A DNA stretch of 64,000 nt from Stutzerimonas kunmingensis (GTDB taxonomy: Bacteria; Pseudomonadota; Gammaproteobacteria; Pseudomonadales; Pseudomonadaceae), in the NCBI RefSeq assembly GCF_002929225.1, contig NZ_PISM01000004.1, positions 1 through 64,000 of the forward strand. Direction: 5' to 3'. The number at the start of each line of letters is the position of its first letter. Position 1 is the stretch's first letter. Of the stretch, positions 7,884 to 16,560 are shown piece after piece. The translations under genes and the position numbers were made by a program. The notes beneath the pieces are model-generated. The model ran no database searches and had not been told where the DNA came from. It was given only the letters and a program-made list of their open reading frames with translations.

Positions 7884-10601
7884 ATGTCGCAACTTTCCTT
7901 TTCCTCGTTCGATGCCATGCTGCTGGTGCGTGATGCACAGGGGCGCTACCTGCCGGCATCTGTAGATCAGATCCTGAGCGTGGCGCGTCAGGCGATTGAT
8001 CAGAAGTACCAGCGCGGGGCGCTGTTTGACGCACCGGAAGTGGTCAAAGATTACCTGAGTACCAAGCTGGTCGGTTTCGAGCACGAGGTGTTCGCAGCGC
8101 TGTTCATGGACAGCAAACATCGGTTGCTTGAGTACGTTGAGTTGTTCCGCGGCACCATCGATCAGGCTTCGGTGTATCCGCTCTCCTATTCCGTTAAGCG
8201 AATGACCGATACGCTTGACCGTAACGTGATCGAGCACAGCCATTTCTTGATAGAGAAGGCGTTAAGTCACAGACAGGCCATGCTTCGGCAGGGAATGGCC
8301 GCATTCGTCACGCTCAATAACGCCTCAACCGATCCGCAATCGCGAGCTAAGATGGCGGCTCCAGACGTGCTTTTTTACAGCCTCGATTTCGATGCCCTTA
8401 TGGTGTTTGGCTCCGGCGTCGAAAAAACTCAGGCGCTCACTTCCGAGGCAGTGCGGGACAGCGATCTGCTTCAGCGGCTCGGCGTTGGGTTGGATGGGCT
8501 GTTAGAGCAAGCCCGGCGGGGTGGCCCCGATGCGTTGACAGGTGGAATTCTGCGGCTCGATGACACGTTGGTGCTCGCTGCTGCGGCAAATGCTTTGCCT
8601 GAGGATCAGGTCGCCCTGAGACGGGCTTCCGGCACCACCTTGGTTCTGATTGATTTGCTGGATCCGGACGAACTGCTGCGGCTCGGCTTCCAATACGGAC
8701 TGATCGATTTACATTTAATTGGCCAAGGTGAGGGTGGTGCGATATCAGAAGATGGCAGCCTAGCGCTCACCGACCTGGCGGGCGCCTCGGTAATCTTCGG
8801 CTGGTCGGCTCCTGAGTTCGGTCATGAGATGCTTGAAGGGCTGCTACCGATAGTCGGCTCCTCTGCGGTATTAATGCTTCTTCTAATAGGGTTGATCGCC
8901 CTTGATGCGGTGAGGGCATCGCGACGCCTTGAAGATAGTCACTCGGCGCTTACGGTCAGCCAGGCAAGCCTTGCTAGTAGTGAGAAGCGCTTTCGTGATA
9001 TCGCCGAGGCTGCATCGGACTGGTTGTGGGAAACCGATGAGCGCTTGAGGTTGATATACCTCTCCGAACGGTTTGAACGCGTCACCGAATTCAAAGCCAG
9101 CCAATGGCTGGGACGCCCGCTAGATGAGCTGCTTCAGGCTGATACGCAGGGTATCGCGCTGTGGTTACAGACACAGAGCAGAAAACCCTTGCGTTGCAAG
9201 TATTCGGACCGTAACGGTGACGTTCGGATCTGTCGCCTGGCGTCGCGGCCGATCATGGCGGACGGGAAATGTGCCGGTTACAGAGGTACCGCCAGCGACA
9301 TCACCGAGGAGGTAAAAGCGCAGACGCAGGTAGAGCATCTATCCATGCACGACGCTCTGACTGGCCTGCCCAATCGTAACAACTTGCACAGTTTTCTGGC
9401 CGGCAAGCTGGGAGCCAATAGGCCGTTGGCAATGATCAGTCTGGACCTGGATCGATTTAAGCCAGTAAATGACACCCTTGGGCACGCTGCAGGCGATCTG
9501 GTGCTCCAGGAAATGTCGCTCCGTTTGCTTAACTGTACGCGCAACGAAGACCTCGTCGCTCGGCTTGGCGGCGACGAATTCATCATGGTACTTGATGGCA
9601 TAAGCTCCCAGGAAAGCATTGAGGCGCTTTGTGTACGCCTTATCGATCAGATCAAACAACCGATCGTATACGAAGGCCAGAACATCTTCGTCGGCGGAAG
9701 CATCGGTATTGCGCTTGCGCCGCAGGACGCGACCGAGGCGAACGAGCTGTTGCGCTGTGCGGACATTGCGCTCTATCAGGCCAAGGAAGATGGACGTGCC
9801 ACGTGGCGGTTCTACGCCAGCGAAATGAACCAGCGGTTATTACAAAGACGACAGCTTGAGATGGACCTGCGGCAAGCCATGGCTATGGGGGAAATGGCGC
9901 TTCAGTATCAGCCGCGCTATCGAACAAATGGTATGCACATCATCGGAGCTGAAGCACTGGTGCGCTGGCAGCACCCACTGAAGGGGTTGCTCGGCCCGGC
10001 GCACTTCATTGACCTAGCGGAGGAAACCGGGCTCATCGTTCCGCTCGGACGATGGGTGTTAAATGAGGCCTGCAACGAAGCAGCACGCTGGCCCGAGCAT
10101 ATCTGCGTGTCAGTCAACCTGTCCGTTGTCCAGTTCCGTCAGAGCGACCTCCGACTGGATGTTCAGCGGGCACTGACGGAAGCCGGTCTGGCTGCCTCGC
10201 GGCTTGAGCTGGAGGTTGCCGAGAGCATTTTGCTGGATGAGTCCGCAGGTGCGTTAGCAACCCTCAATGCGCTCAAGGAATTAGGCGTACGCCTGACCAT
10301 GGACCACTTCGGTACGGGCTATTCTTCGCTCAATTACCTACGAAGTTATCCGTTCGACGGGTTGAAGATAGATCGCAGCTTCATTGGCAACGCGCTAAGT
10401 TCTGCTAATGACCGTTTGATCATCAAGGCAATCGTTGGGCTCGCGGAGGCCTTGGAGCTCACGGTTACCGCCGAGGGCGTTGAGACTGGTGAGCAGCTTG
10501 AATGGTTGGAAGAAGCAGACTGCGCAGTGGTGCAGGGTTTTCACATATGCCAGCCTCAATTCGCTCAAGAAATGGAGCGACTGGTTCAGGAGATGGGATG
10601 A
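7884..10601 (+). CDS. Chimera: truncated RadC fused to CHASE4-PAS-GGDEF-EAL protein
   Basis: A 905-residue product with two origins. Residues 1-99 are the N-terminus of an ICE-type RadC/JAB protein (MSQLSFSSFD to GTIDQASVYP); the JAB metal site that should follow is absent. From about residue 100 it is a c-di-GMP protein: CHASE4-like sensor (110-315), one membrane helix (about 322-343), PAS (367-478), GGDEF (GGDEF at 562-566, I-site RNED at 553-556) and EAL (EALVRW from 690, Asn745, Glu780, Lys828, Glu865). The family normally has a first membrane helix before the sensor; here it is replaced, so export of the sensor is doubtful. The EAL loop DDFGTG reads DHFGTG (His808). The ATG has GGAG 7 bases upstream. 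The cyclase half looks intact; the phosphodiesterase may be impaired. Confidence 0.8.
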   Translation: MSQLSFSSFDAMLLVRDAQGRYLPASVDQILSVARQAIDQKYQRGALFDAPEVVKDYLSTKLVGFEHEVFAALFMDSKHRLLEYVELFRGTIDQASVYPLSYSVKRMTDTLDRNVIEHSHFLIEKALSHRQAMLRQGMAAFVTLNNASTDPQSRAKMAAPDVLFYSLDFDALMVFGSGVEKTQALTSEAVRDSDLLQRLGVGLDGLLEQARRGGPDALTGGILRLDDTLVLAAAANALPEDQVALRRASGTTLVLIDLLDPDELLRLGFQYGLIDLHLIGQGEGGAISEDGSLALTDLAGASVIFGWSAPEFGHEMLEGLLPIVGSSAVLMLLLIGLIALDAVRASRRLEDSHSALTVSQASLASSEKRFRDIAEAASDWLWETDERLRLIYLSERFERVTEFKASQWLGRPLDELLQADTQGIALWLQTQSRKPLRCKYSDRNGDVRICRLASRPIMADGKCAGYRGTASDITEEVKAQTQVEHLSMHDALTGLPNRNNLHSFLAGKLGANRPLAMISLDLDRFKPVNDTLGHAAGDLVLQEMSLRLLNCTRNEDLVARLGGDEFIMVLDGISSQESIEALCVRLIDQIKQPIVYEGQNIFVGGSIGIALAPQDATEANELLRCADIALYQAKEDGRATWRFYASEMNQRLLQRRQLEMDLRQAMAMGEMALQYQPRYRTNGMHIIGAEALVRWQHPLKGLLGPAHFIDLAEETGLIVPLGRWVLNEACNEAARWPEHICVSVNLSVVQFRQSDLRLDVQRALTEAGLAASRLELEVAESILLDESAGALATLNALKELGVRLTMDHFGTGYSSLNYLRSYPFDGLKIDRSFIGNALSSANDRLIIKAIVGLAEALELTVTAEGVETGEQLEWLEEADCAVVQGFHICQPQFAQEMERLVQEMG

Positions 10602-11113
10602 TGCGAATGTTAGTGGCTAACAGGCTAGGGAACTGCACACATGCCATGAACAAGTTTTCTAATCATTAAGTTAAGGGCGATTATGTCGACTATTTCAAGC
10701 GAGACAGTTATTTAGTCCTTGCAAGCGGATCACCATGCGTCAACAAACTTCAATAAACCCGCCCAACCCCGGATTGTGCGTAAAGGCTCTGGTTTTGCCG
10801 CATCCGACGGCATTGGTCAAGGATGCTAAAGACGGCTAAAATTGCCGGCGACCGCTAAGTCTTCACTGTTCGAATAGCTCCATCACCGCGCAATATAGAT
10901 GCTGGCGGAATGGCGGTAAATGTGACGGTAAAACCTATATCGATTAAATTTGTCCCTTTAACCATGCGGGTTTAGGCGACCTATTGATGATTGAGTGGGA
11001 ATGATCTGAAGCAATGAGGGCAGCCCAGGCTGCCCTCATGCTATGCGCAGCCTCCGCAGAGGGGCGCGTCGAGCCTGATGGGCCCATCAACTCGGACTGG
11101 CTGGAGCCCATGC
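10602..11113. other. Intergenic region with a 12-bp perfect hairpin
   Basis: About 510 bases without a gene. The first 400 bases are AT-rich and show nothing I can name. At 11014-11039 there is a perfect inverted repeat, ATGAGGGCAGCC and its complement around a 2-base loop, with no T-run after it, so it may be a weak terminator for the chimeric gene, a repeat, or an operator for the oxidase gene. No copper-responsive palindrome is evident. Confidence 0.45.
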
Positions 11114-12484
11114 ATGTCCTTTACCCGTAGACAGATTCTCACCGGCCTGGCCGGTCTTGGTGTTGTCGGCTTCGCCGGCAGTGGCGCGCGCTACTGGCTC
11201 GGTCGCCCGGCCGACATCACCACTCATGACTACGAACTGATTGCCGCCCCGCTGGACGTGGAGCTGGTGCCCGGTCACGTCACGCCTGCCTGGGCCTATG
11301 GTGGGCAAGCGCCTGGCCTGGAGCTGCGTGGCCGTCAGGGCGACTGGCTGCGGGTGCGCTTCATCAACAATCTGCCCGAGCCCACCACCATCCATTGGCA
11401 TGGCATTCGTCTGCCGCTGGAAATGGATGGCGTGCCCTACGTATCGCAGTTGCCGGTGTTGCCCGGCGAGTTCTTCGACTATCGCTTCCAGCTGCACGAT
11501 GCCGGCAGCTTCTGGTATCACCCGCACACCAGCAGTGCCGCGCAGCTGGGTCGCGGGCTGGTCGGTCCGCTGATTGTCGAGGAGCGCGAACCAAGCGGTT
11601 TCAGGCACGAGCGCACGCTCAACCTGAAAAGCTGGCATGTCGACAAGCAGGGGGCGTTCACCGAATTCAGCGTGCCGCGCGAGGCGGCCCGTGGCGGTAC
11701 GCCGGGCGTGCTGTCGACGGTGAATGGCACACATGCGCCCACGCTTGATTTGCCGGCCGGGCAGGTCGTGCGGCTGCGGCTGCTGAATCTCGACAACACC
11801 CTGACCTATCGCCTGAACCTGCCAGATAGCGAGGCGCGCATCTATGCGCTCGATGGACATCCGGTCGTTCCGATGCCGCTGGGCAAGGAGTACTGGCTCG
11901 GTCCGGGCATGCGTATCGACCTGGCGCTGAAGGTGCCGGAGGCCGGCATGGAGCTGTCCTTGCGCAATGGTCCGCTACGGCTGGCGACGCTGCGCTCGGT
12001 GGCGCATGACGAAGTCGCCGGCGACTGGCCGCCGGCGTTGCCGGCCAATCCCGTGGCGGAGCCGGATCTGCAGCGCGCGGAAACGCTGCGCTTCAACTTC
12101 GAGTGGGCCGGTACCTTGTCGACAGACGCCGCGCAGGGCGGCGCCTATACCTTCTGGCAGATCAACGGCGAGGCTTGGGACATCAACGACAAGACCTGTG
12201 CCGATCGCCCGATTGCGACGCTGAAAAAGGATGGCCATTACATCTTCGAGCTGCGCAACCTCAGTCAGTACCAGCATCCGATTCATCTGCACGGTATGAC
12301 CTTCAAGGTGATCTCGTCCAATCGCCGCAAGATCGATCCGTGGTTCACCGATACCTACCTGCTGGGCAAGAACGAGACGGCCCGTATCGCGCTGGTCGCC
12401 GATAATCCGGGTGTCTGGATGTTTCACTGTCATGTCATCGACCACATGGAAACCGGGTTGATGGCAGCGATCGAGGTGGTATGA
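11114..12484 (+). CDS. Tat-exported multicopper oxidase
   Basis: A 456-residue periplasmic copper oxidase of the CueO/CopA-like group, expected to oxidise Cu(I) or phenolic/metal substrates using O2. The N-terminus MSFTRRQILTGLAGLG is a twin-arginine signal. All four copper motifs are present in order: HWHG near residue 95, WYHPH, then HPIHLHG and HCHVIDHMETGLM near the C-terminus, so the T1 and trinuclear sites appear complete. The start at 11114 has GGAG 8 bases upstream; an earlier ATG at 11078 would put 12 residues before the Tat motif. There is no long Met-rich insert as in E. coli CueO. It ends 19 bases before tadA; the two may share a transcript. Confidence 0.85.
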   Translation: MSFTRRQILTGLAGLGVVGFAGSGARYWLGRPADITTHDYELIAAPLDVELVPGHVTPAWAYGGQAPGLELRGRQGDWLRVRFINNLPEPTTIHWHGIRLPLEMDGVPYVSQLPVLPGEFFDYRFQLHDAGSFWYHPHTSSAAQLGRGLVGPLIVEEREPSGFRHERTLNLKSWHVDKQGAFTEFSVPREAARGGTPGVLSTVNGTHAPTLDLPAGQVVRLRLLNLDNTLTYRLNLPDSEARIYALDGHPVVPMPLGKEYWLGPGMRIDLALKVPEAGMELSLRNGPLRLATLRSVAHDEVAGDWPPALPANPVAEPDLQRAETLRFNFEWAGTLSTDAAQGGAYTFWQINGEAWDINDKTCADRPIATLKKDGHYIFELRNLSQYQHPIHLHGMTFKVISSNRRKIDPWFTDTYLLGKNETARIALVADNPGVWMFHCHVIDHMETGLMAAIEVV

Positions 12485-12503
12485 GACAGGGCGGAGTAGG
12501 GCA

Positions 12504-12986
12504 GTGAGGAAGCCGCAGATCATCGACCGCAGCCAGGACGAGCGCTTCATGCGCGAAGCCCTGGCGCTGGCGGCGCAGGGCGCTGCGTTGGGAGAGGTGC
12601 CGGTCGGCGCTGTGCTGGTGCAGGATGGGCAGATCATTGGGCGCGGCTTCAACTGCCCGATCTCCCGACACGACCCCAGTGCGCATGCGGAAATGGTCGC
12701 GGTGCGGGATGCGGCGCAGGTGCTGCAGAACTATCGGCTACCCGGCGTGACGCTCTACGTCACGCTGGAGCCGTGCAGCATGTGTGCCGGTCTGATCGTG
12801 CATTCGCGGATCCAGCGCGTCGTCTATGGCGCCACCGAGCCGAAGGCCGGCGTGGTTGTCAGTCGCGGCCAGTTTTTCGATCAGGGCTTTCTCAACCACC
12901 GGGTGCTGGTCGAGGGTGGTGTGCTGGCCGAGGAGTGCGGGATGGTGCTCAGCGAGTTCTTCCGCCAGCGCCGGCAGAAGGGTTAG
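12504..12986 (+). CDS. tadA: tRNA-specific adenosine deaminase
   Basis: A 160-residue cytoplasmic deaminase that converts A34 to inosine in tRNA-Arg(ACG). The cytidine-deaminase-fold zinc motifs are complete: HAEMVAV (His and catalytic Glu) and EPCSMCAG (two Cys ligands). Length and the helix FMREALALAAQGA fit TadA. The start is GTG with GGAG 8 bases upstream; an ATG at 12549 is less likely because it would cut the first helix. It is 19 bases after the multicopper oxidase and converges with fbpC, the stop codons overlapping by 4 bases. Confidence 0.93.
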   Translation: MRKPQIIDRSQDERFMREALALAAQGAALGEVPVGAVLVQDGQIIGRGFNCPISRHDPSAHAEMVAVRDAAQVLQNYRLPGVTLYVTLEPCSMCAGLIVHSRIQRVVYGATEPKAGVVVSRGQFFDQGFLNHRVLVEGGVLAEECGMVLSEFFRQRRQKG

Positions 12987-14076
12987 CGCGCCGCTGTTGT
13001 CGGCTGCAGCGTTTCATGGGCGGCGACGCTGCCCTGTGCCGGAAATACCACCAGATGGTCGGCGGCGATGGCGATGCCGACTTCCTGCCCGGTGGGGTAG
13101 TCCGCATGGCTGGTGAAGATCGCCACCAGTTGATTGCCGGTGGGCAGCTGCAGCCGGTACAGCGTCGACGCGCCGAGGAAGGTCTTGCCGACGATAAGCG
13201 CCCGCAGCGGGCTGTCCGGCTTGTAGACGATGTCATCCGGGCGCAGCAGCACATCCACCGAGCTGCCTGCCGGCCAGGTGTAGGCGCGGTTGCCGCGAAT
13301 CACACCGAGTTCGGTCTGCACGGTTTCCGGGTCTAGCAGCTGCCCTCGGATGAAATAGCCCTGGCCGATAAAGCTGGCCACGAAGGGCGTCAGCGGTTCG
13401 TGGTAAAGGTTGAACGGGGTGTCCCACTGCTCCAGGCGACCGTCCTTGAACACGCCGACCTGATCGCTGACGGCGAAGGCTTCTTCCTGGTCGTGGGTAA
13501 CCAGAATGGCGCTGGTGTTGCGTGCCTTGAGGATCTCGCGCACCTCATGGCTGAGGCGCCGACGCAGTTCGACGTCGAGGTTGGAGAACGGCTCGTCCAG
13601 CAGCAAAAGTGCAGGCTCGGGCGCCAGGGCGCGGGCCAGTGCGACGCGCTGCTGCTGTCCCCCGGAGAGCTCGTGCGGATAGCGTCTGCCAAGGGCGGCC
13701 AGGTGCACCAGTTCGAGCATCTCGGAGACGATTCGCGAGCAGTCAGGCTGCTTGCGAATCCCGAAGGCAATGTTTTCCGCCACGGTCAGATGGGGAAACA
13801 GCGCGTAGTCCTGAAAGACCATGCCGATGCGGCGCTTCTCCGGCGCCAGGGTAAAGCCCGAGCGGGAAATGACCGACTCCGCCAGGTGGATTTCGCCTTG
13901 GTGCACCGGCTCGAAGCCGGCGATGGCACGCAGCGTAGTGGTCTTGCCGCAACCGGACGGGCCCAGCAGGCAGCCGATGTCGCCGCGGTTCAGATGCAGG
14001 TTGAGGTGCTGGACGATGCTCTGCTCGCCGTAGCCGCAGGCCAGGTCACGCAGTTGCAGCAGCGGCGGCTCGTGTT

Positions 14077-14080
<4 letters not shown>
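12983..14080 (-). CDS. Iron(III)/spermidine-type ABC transporter ATPase (FbpC-like)
   Basis: A 365-residue ABC ATPase. Walker A is [13 protein letters not shown], the Q-loop [11 protein letters not shown], the signature [14 protein letters not shown], Walker B LLLLDEP and the H-loop LVTHDQEEA, followed by a TOBE-type C-terminal region (residues 250-350). The long helix and TOBE domain place it in the FbpC/PotA/CysA group; FbpC is the nearest by memory. No permease or binding protein is in the window, so the partner must be encoded elsewhere. The ATG at 14080 overlaps the argF stop (ATGA), indicating translational coupling. A reading frame extending upstream to 14254 runs through argF and is not used. 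Confidence 0.82.
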
Positions 14081-14997
<917 letters not shown>

Positions 14998-15269
14998 ATC
15001 AACTACCTTTATTGCCGCAGCGCGATCCAGTGCTTTTCGACAGAAAAAGGGGACCGACGACTGGGGGTCGCACGGGGAGCGACGAAACGGGAAAGGCGCG
15101 ATCTTATCCAGAAAGCGAGCATAGGCGCAAATCCGCAGCCCACGGCCTCCGGTGGGCTGAATCGCCGTGCTGACGGCCTTTGCGCCGCAACAAAGCCGAG
15201 TCCTCCGCTCGGCTTTCCCACGCTTTTTCCGTTACAATGCGCGGCAACCGTGTCTAGCCGAGGTACTCC
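14998..15269. promoter_or_regulatory. Divergent argF/grxD control region with hairpin and -10 candidate
   Basis: The gap holds the promoters of two divergent genes. A perfect 9-bp hairpin, AAAGCCGAG (15192-15200), loop, CTCGGCTTT (15208-15216), looks like a terminator core but follows no gene. Just after it, TTACAAT around 15231-15238 is a fair -10 element for grxD about 35 bases before its ATG; a -35 is not clear. Confidence 0.45.
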
Positions 15270-15596
15270 ATGGATATCATCGAAACCATCAAAGAACAGA
15301 TCGCCAACAACCCGGTGCTGCTTTACATGAAGGGTTCGCCCAACGCCCCGCAGTGCGGTTTTTCCGCTCGCGCGACCCAGGCGGTAATGGGCTGTGGCGA
15401 GAAGTTCGCTTATGTCGACATCCTGCAGAACCCGGAAATTCGTGCCAGCCTGCCGACCTATGCCAACTGGCCGACCTTCCCGCAGCTGTGGGTGAATGGT
15501 GAGCTGGTCGGTGGCAGCGACATCATCCTCGAGATGTTCGAGAACGGCGAGCTGCAGACCCTGATCAAGTCTGCTGTCGGCAAGACCGAGGCCTAA
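15270..15596 (+). CDS. grxD: Monothiol glutaredoxin (Grx4 type)
   Basis: A 108-residue CGFS-class glutaredoxin. The active-site motif is CGFSARA at residues 28-34, after the family motif LLYMKGSPNAPQ, and the glutathione-binding WPTFPQLWV and GGSDI motifs follow. These proteins bind a [2Fe-2S] cluster with glutathione and act in Fe-S cluster delivery and iron homeostasis rather than disulfide reduction. Length and motif spacing are standard. It is a single-gene unit with a terminator directly after it. Confidence 0.95.
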   Translation: MDIIETIKEQIANNPVLLYMKGSPNAPQCGFSARATQAVMGCGEKFAYVDILQNPEIRASLPTYANWPTFPQLWVNGELVGGSDIILEMFENGELQTLIKSAVGKTEA

Positions 15597-15626
15597 GGCC
15601 CGGTCTGACCGCGTAGGCTTTGCTGA

Positions 15627-15660
15627 TGCCCGCATCGAAGGATGCGGGCATTTTTGTTTG
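15627..15660 (+). terminator. Rho-independent terminator after grxD
   Basis: A 10-bp perfect stem, TGCCCGCATC with its complement GATGCGGGCA around a GAAG loop, is followed by TTTTTGTTT. It lies 30 bases after the grxD stop. Confidence 0.92.
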
Positions 15661-15787
15661 TGCCGCTCTGCTGAATAACGCCGCTCGGCTGACGCGTTGA
15701 TCTTTATGGTCTTTCCCGGGTCAGAGGTCGCGGTGAGGGTGTTTCCCTCTGTTCTGTTTGATCCCTTGACGTGAGAGACGCCACCTG

Positions 15788-16150
15788 ATGCCCTATATGC
15801 GAATGCTGCCCTTTCTGATCGTGCTGGCGCTCGTCCTGTTCAACGGCTTGAAGCCGGAACCGGTACCGCAGCTGTTCGATCAGCAAGACAAGCTGCATCA
15901 TCTGCTGGGTTTCGCCGCGCTGGCGTTCACCCTTCGTCTGGCGTTCCCGCGGGTGCCATTCCTGTGGGGGCTGGGTCTGACAGTTATTGCGGCACTGTCG
16001 ATCGAGGTCGGGCAGGGCATGCTGCCTTATCGGACCGCCTCGCGCTGGGACATGCTGGCCAATGTGTTGGGCGTGCTGCTGGGCTGGGGCTGCTCGGTTG
16101 TGGCGCAGGGCTGGTGGCGTCAGCGGCTGGGCGAACCGCTGACCGAGTAG
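15788..16150 (+). CDS. VanZ-like membrane protein
   Basis: A 120-residue inner-membrane protein with about four hydrophobic helices (residues 5-20, 43-60, 66-82, 92-112). The motif DKLHHLLGFAALAF and the later IEVGQGMLPYRTASRWDMLANVLG are characteristic of VanZ-like proteins (compare E(I/L)xQ...PxRxxDxxDxxxN). The biochemical role of most chromosomal VanZ-like proteins is unknown; teicoplanin resistance is documented only for VanZ itself. The ribosome binding site is weak (GTGAGAG 12 bases upstream). It stands alone between the grxD terminator and a direct repeat. Confidence 0.8.
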   Translation: MPYMRMLPFLIVLALVLFNGLKPEPVPQLFDQQDKLHHLLGFAALAFTLRLAFPRVPFLWGLGLTVIAALSIEVGQGMLPYRTASRWDMLANVLGVLLGWGCSVVAQGWWRQRLGEPLTE

Positions 16151-16153
16151 GAC

Positions 16154-16404
16154 GCGAATAACCTGGGATGCAGTCCCTGGTGAGAGTCCAGCGGAAATAA
16201 AAAAGCCCCGGTATCAACCGAGGCTTTGAAATTTGGCTCCGCGACCTGGACTCGACAGCGAAGCTGAACGCGCTTCAGCGCGGCCCCGAAGGGGTGAGCG
16301 AAGCGAATAACCTGGGACGCAGTCCCTGGTGAGAGTCCAGCGGCAATAAAAAAGCCCCGGTATCAACCGAGGCTTTGAAATTTGGCTCCGCGACCTGGAC
16401 TCGA
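16154..16404. repeat. 102-bp direct repeat containing the 3' end of tRNA-Asn
   Basis: Bases 16154-16255 and 16303-16404 are direct copies, 149 bases apart, differing at about two positions. Each copy holds the tRNA-Asn terminator hairpin and the last 22 bases of the tRNA gene including CCA. In the right copy this is part of the intact tRNA gene; in the left copy (16234-16255) it is an orphan fragment. The 47-base spacer is GC-rich. The pattern fits a tandem duplication, or the scar of an element that integrated at the tRNA 3' end. Confidence 0.85.
16348..16375 (-). terminator. Terminator of tRNA-Asn (second copy at 16199-16226)
   Basis: On the minus strand AAGCCTCGG, loop TTGATA, CCGGGGCTT (one G-T pair) is followed by TTTTTT. 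It lies a few bases downstream of the tRNA. The direct repeat provides an identical second hairpin 149 bases further downstream. Confidence 0.88.
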
Positions 16405-16458
16405 ACCAGGGACCCAATGATTAACAGTCATTTGCTCTACCGACTGAGCTATCGCGGA
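16383..16458 (-). tRNA. tRNA-Asn (GTT)
   Basis: A 76-base cloverleaf with acceptor stem TCCGCGA/TCGCGGA, discriminator G and encoded CCA. The anticodon loop reads CTGTTAA, giving anticodon GTT. The T-arm is GGTTCGAGTCC. It lies between the 102-bp repeat and the aromatic aminotransferase gene, on the same strand as the latter. Confidence 0.97.
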
Positions 16459-16525
16459 ACAACGGTGCGTATCCTACTGTTTGCAAAAGAGAAGTCAACC
16501 CTTTGCGCCGCTAGGAACGGCGCCG

Positions 16526-16553
16526 CGCCCGGGGTCTGAGAGGGTCCCGGGCG
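16526..16553 (-). terminator. Possible terminator hairpin after the aminotransferase gene
   Basis: CGCCCGGG (minus strand, 16553-16546) pairs with CCCGGGCG (16533-16526) just after the aminotransferase stop. There is no T-run directly after, so termination is uncertain. A second small hairpin of GCGCCG type follows. Confidence 0.4.
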
Positions 16554-16560
16554 GCTGGAG

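Larger units (their letters stand above)
1..8180. mobile_element. Remnant of an integrative element / genomic island (right end)
   Basis: The segment differs from the rest of the window: it is AT-richer, has long inter-gene gaps, and carries accessory genes (Cys-His-Asp protein, AlbA_2 protein, PD-(D/E)XK nuclease, SMC-like ATPase) with no housekeeping gene. It closes with a GC-rich, hairpin-rich leader and the N-terminal third of a RadC-like JAB protein of the kind carried by PAGI-2/ICEclc-type elements, cut off after the motif GTIDQASVYP. From about 8181 the reading frame continues as a chromosomal signalling gene, so this point is taken as the island/chromosome junction. No integrase, relaxase or att repeat is visible, and the left end lies outside the window. 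The island assignment is inference from gene content. Confidence 0.6.
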
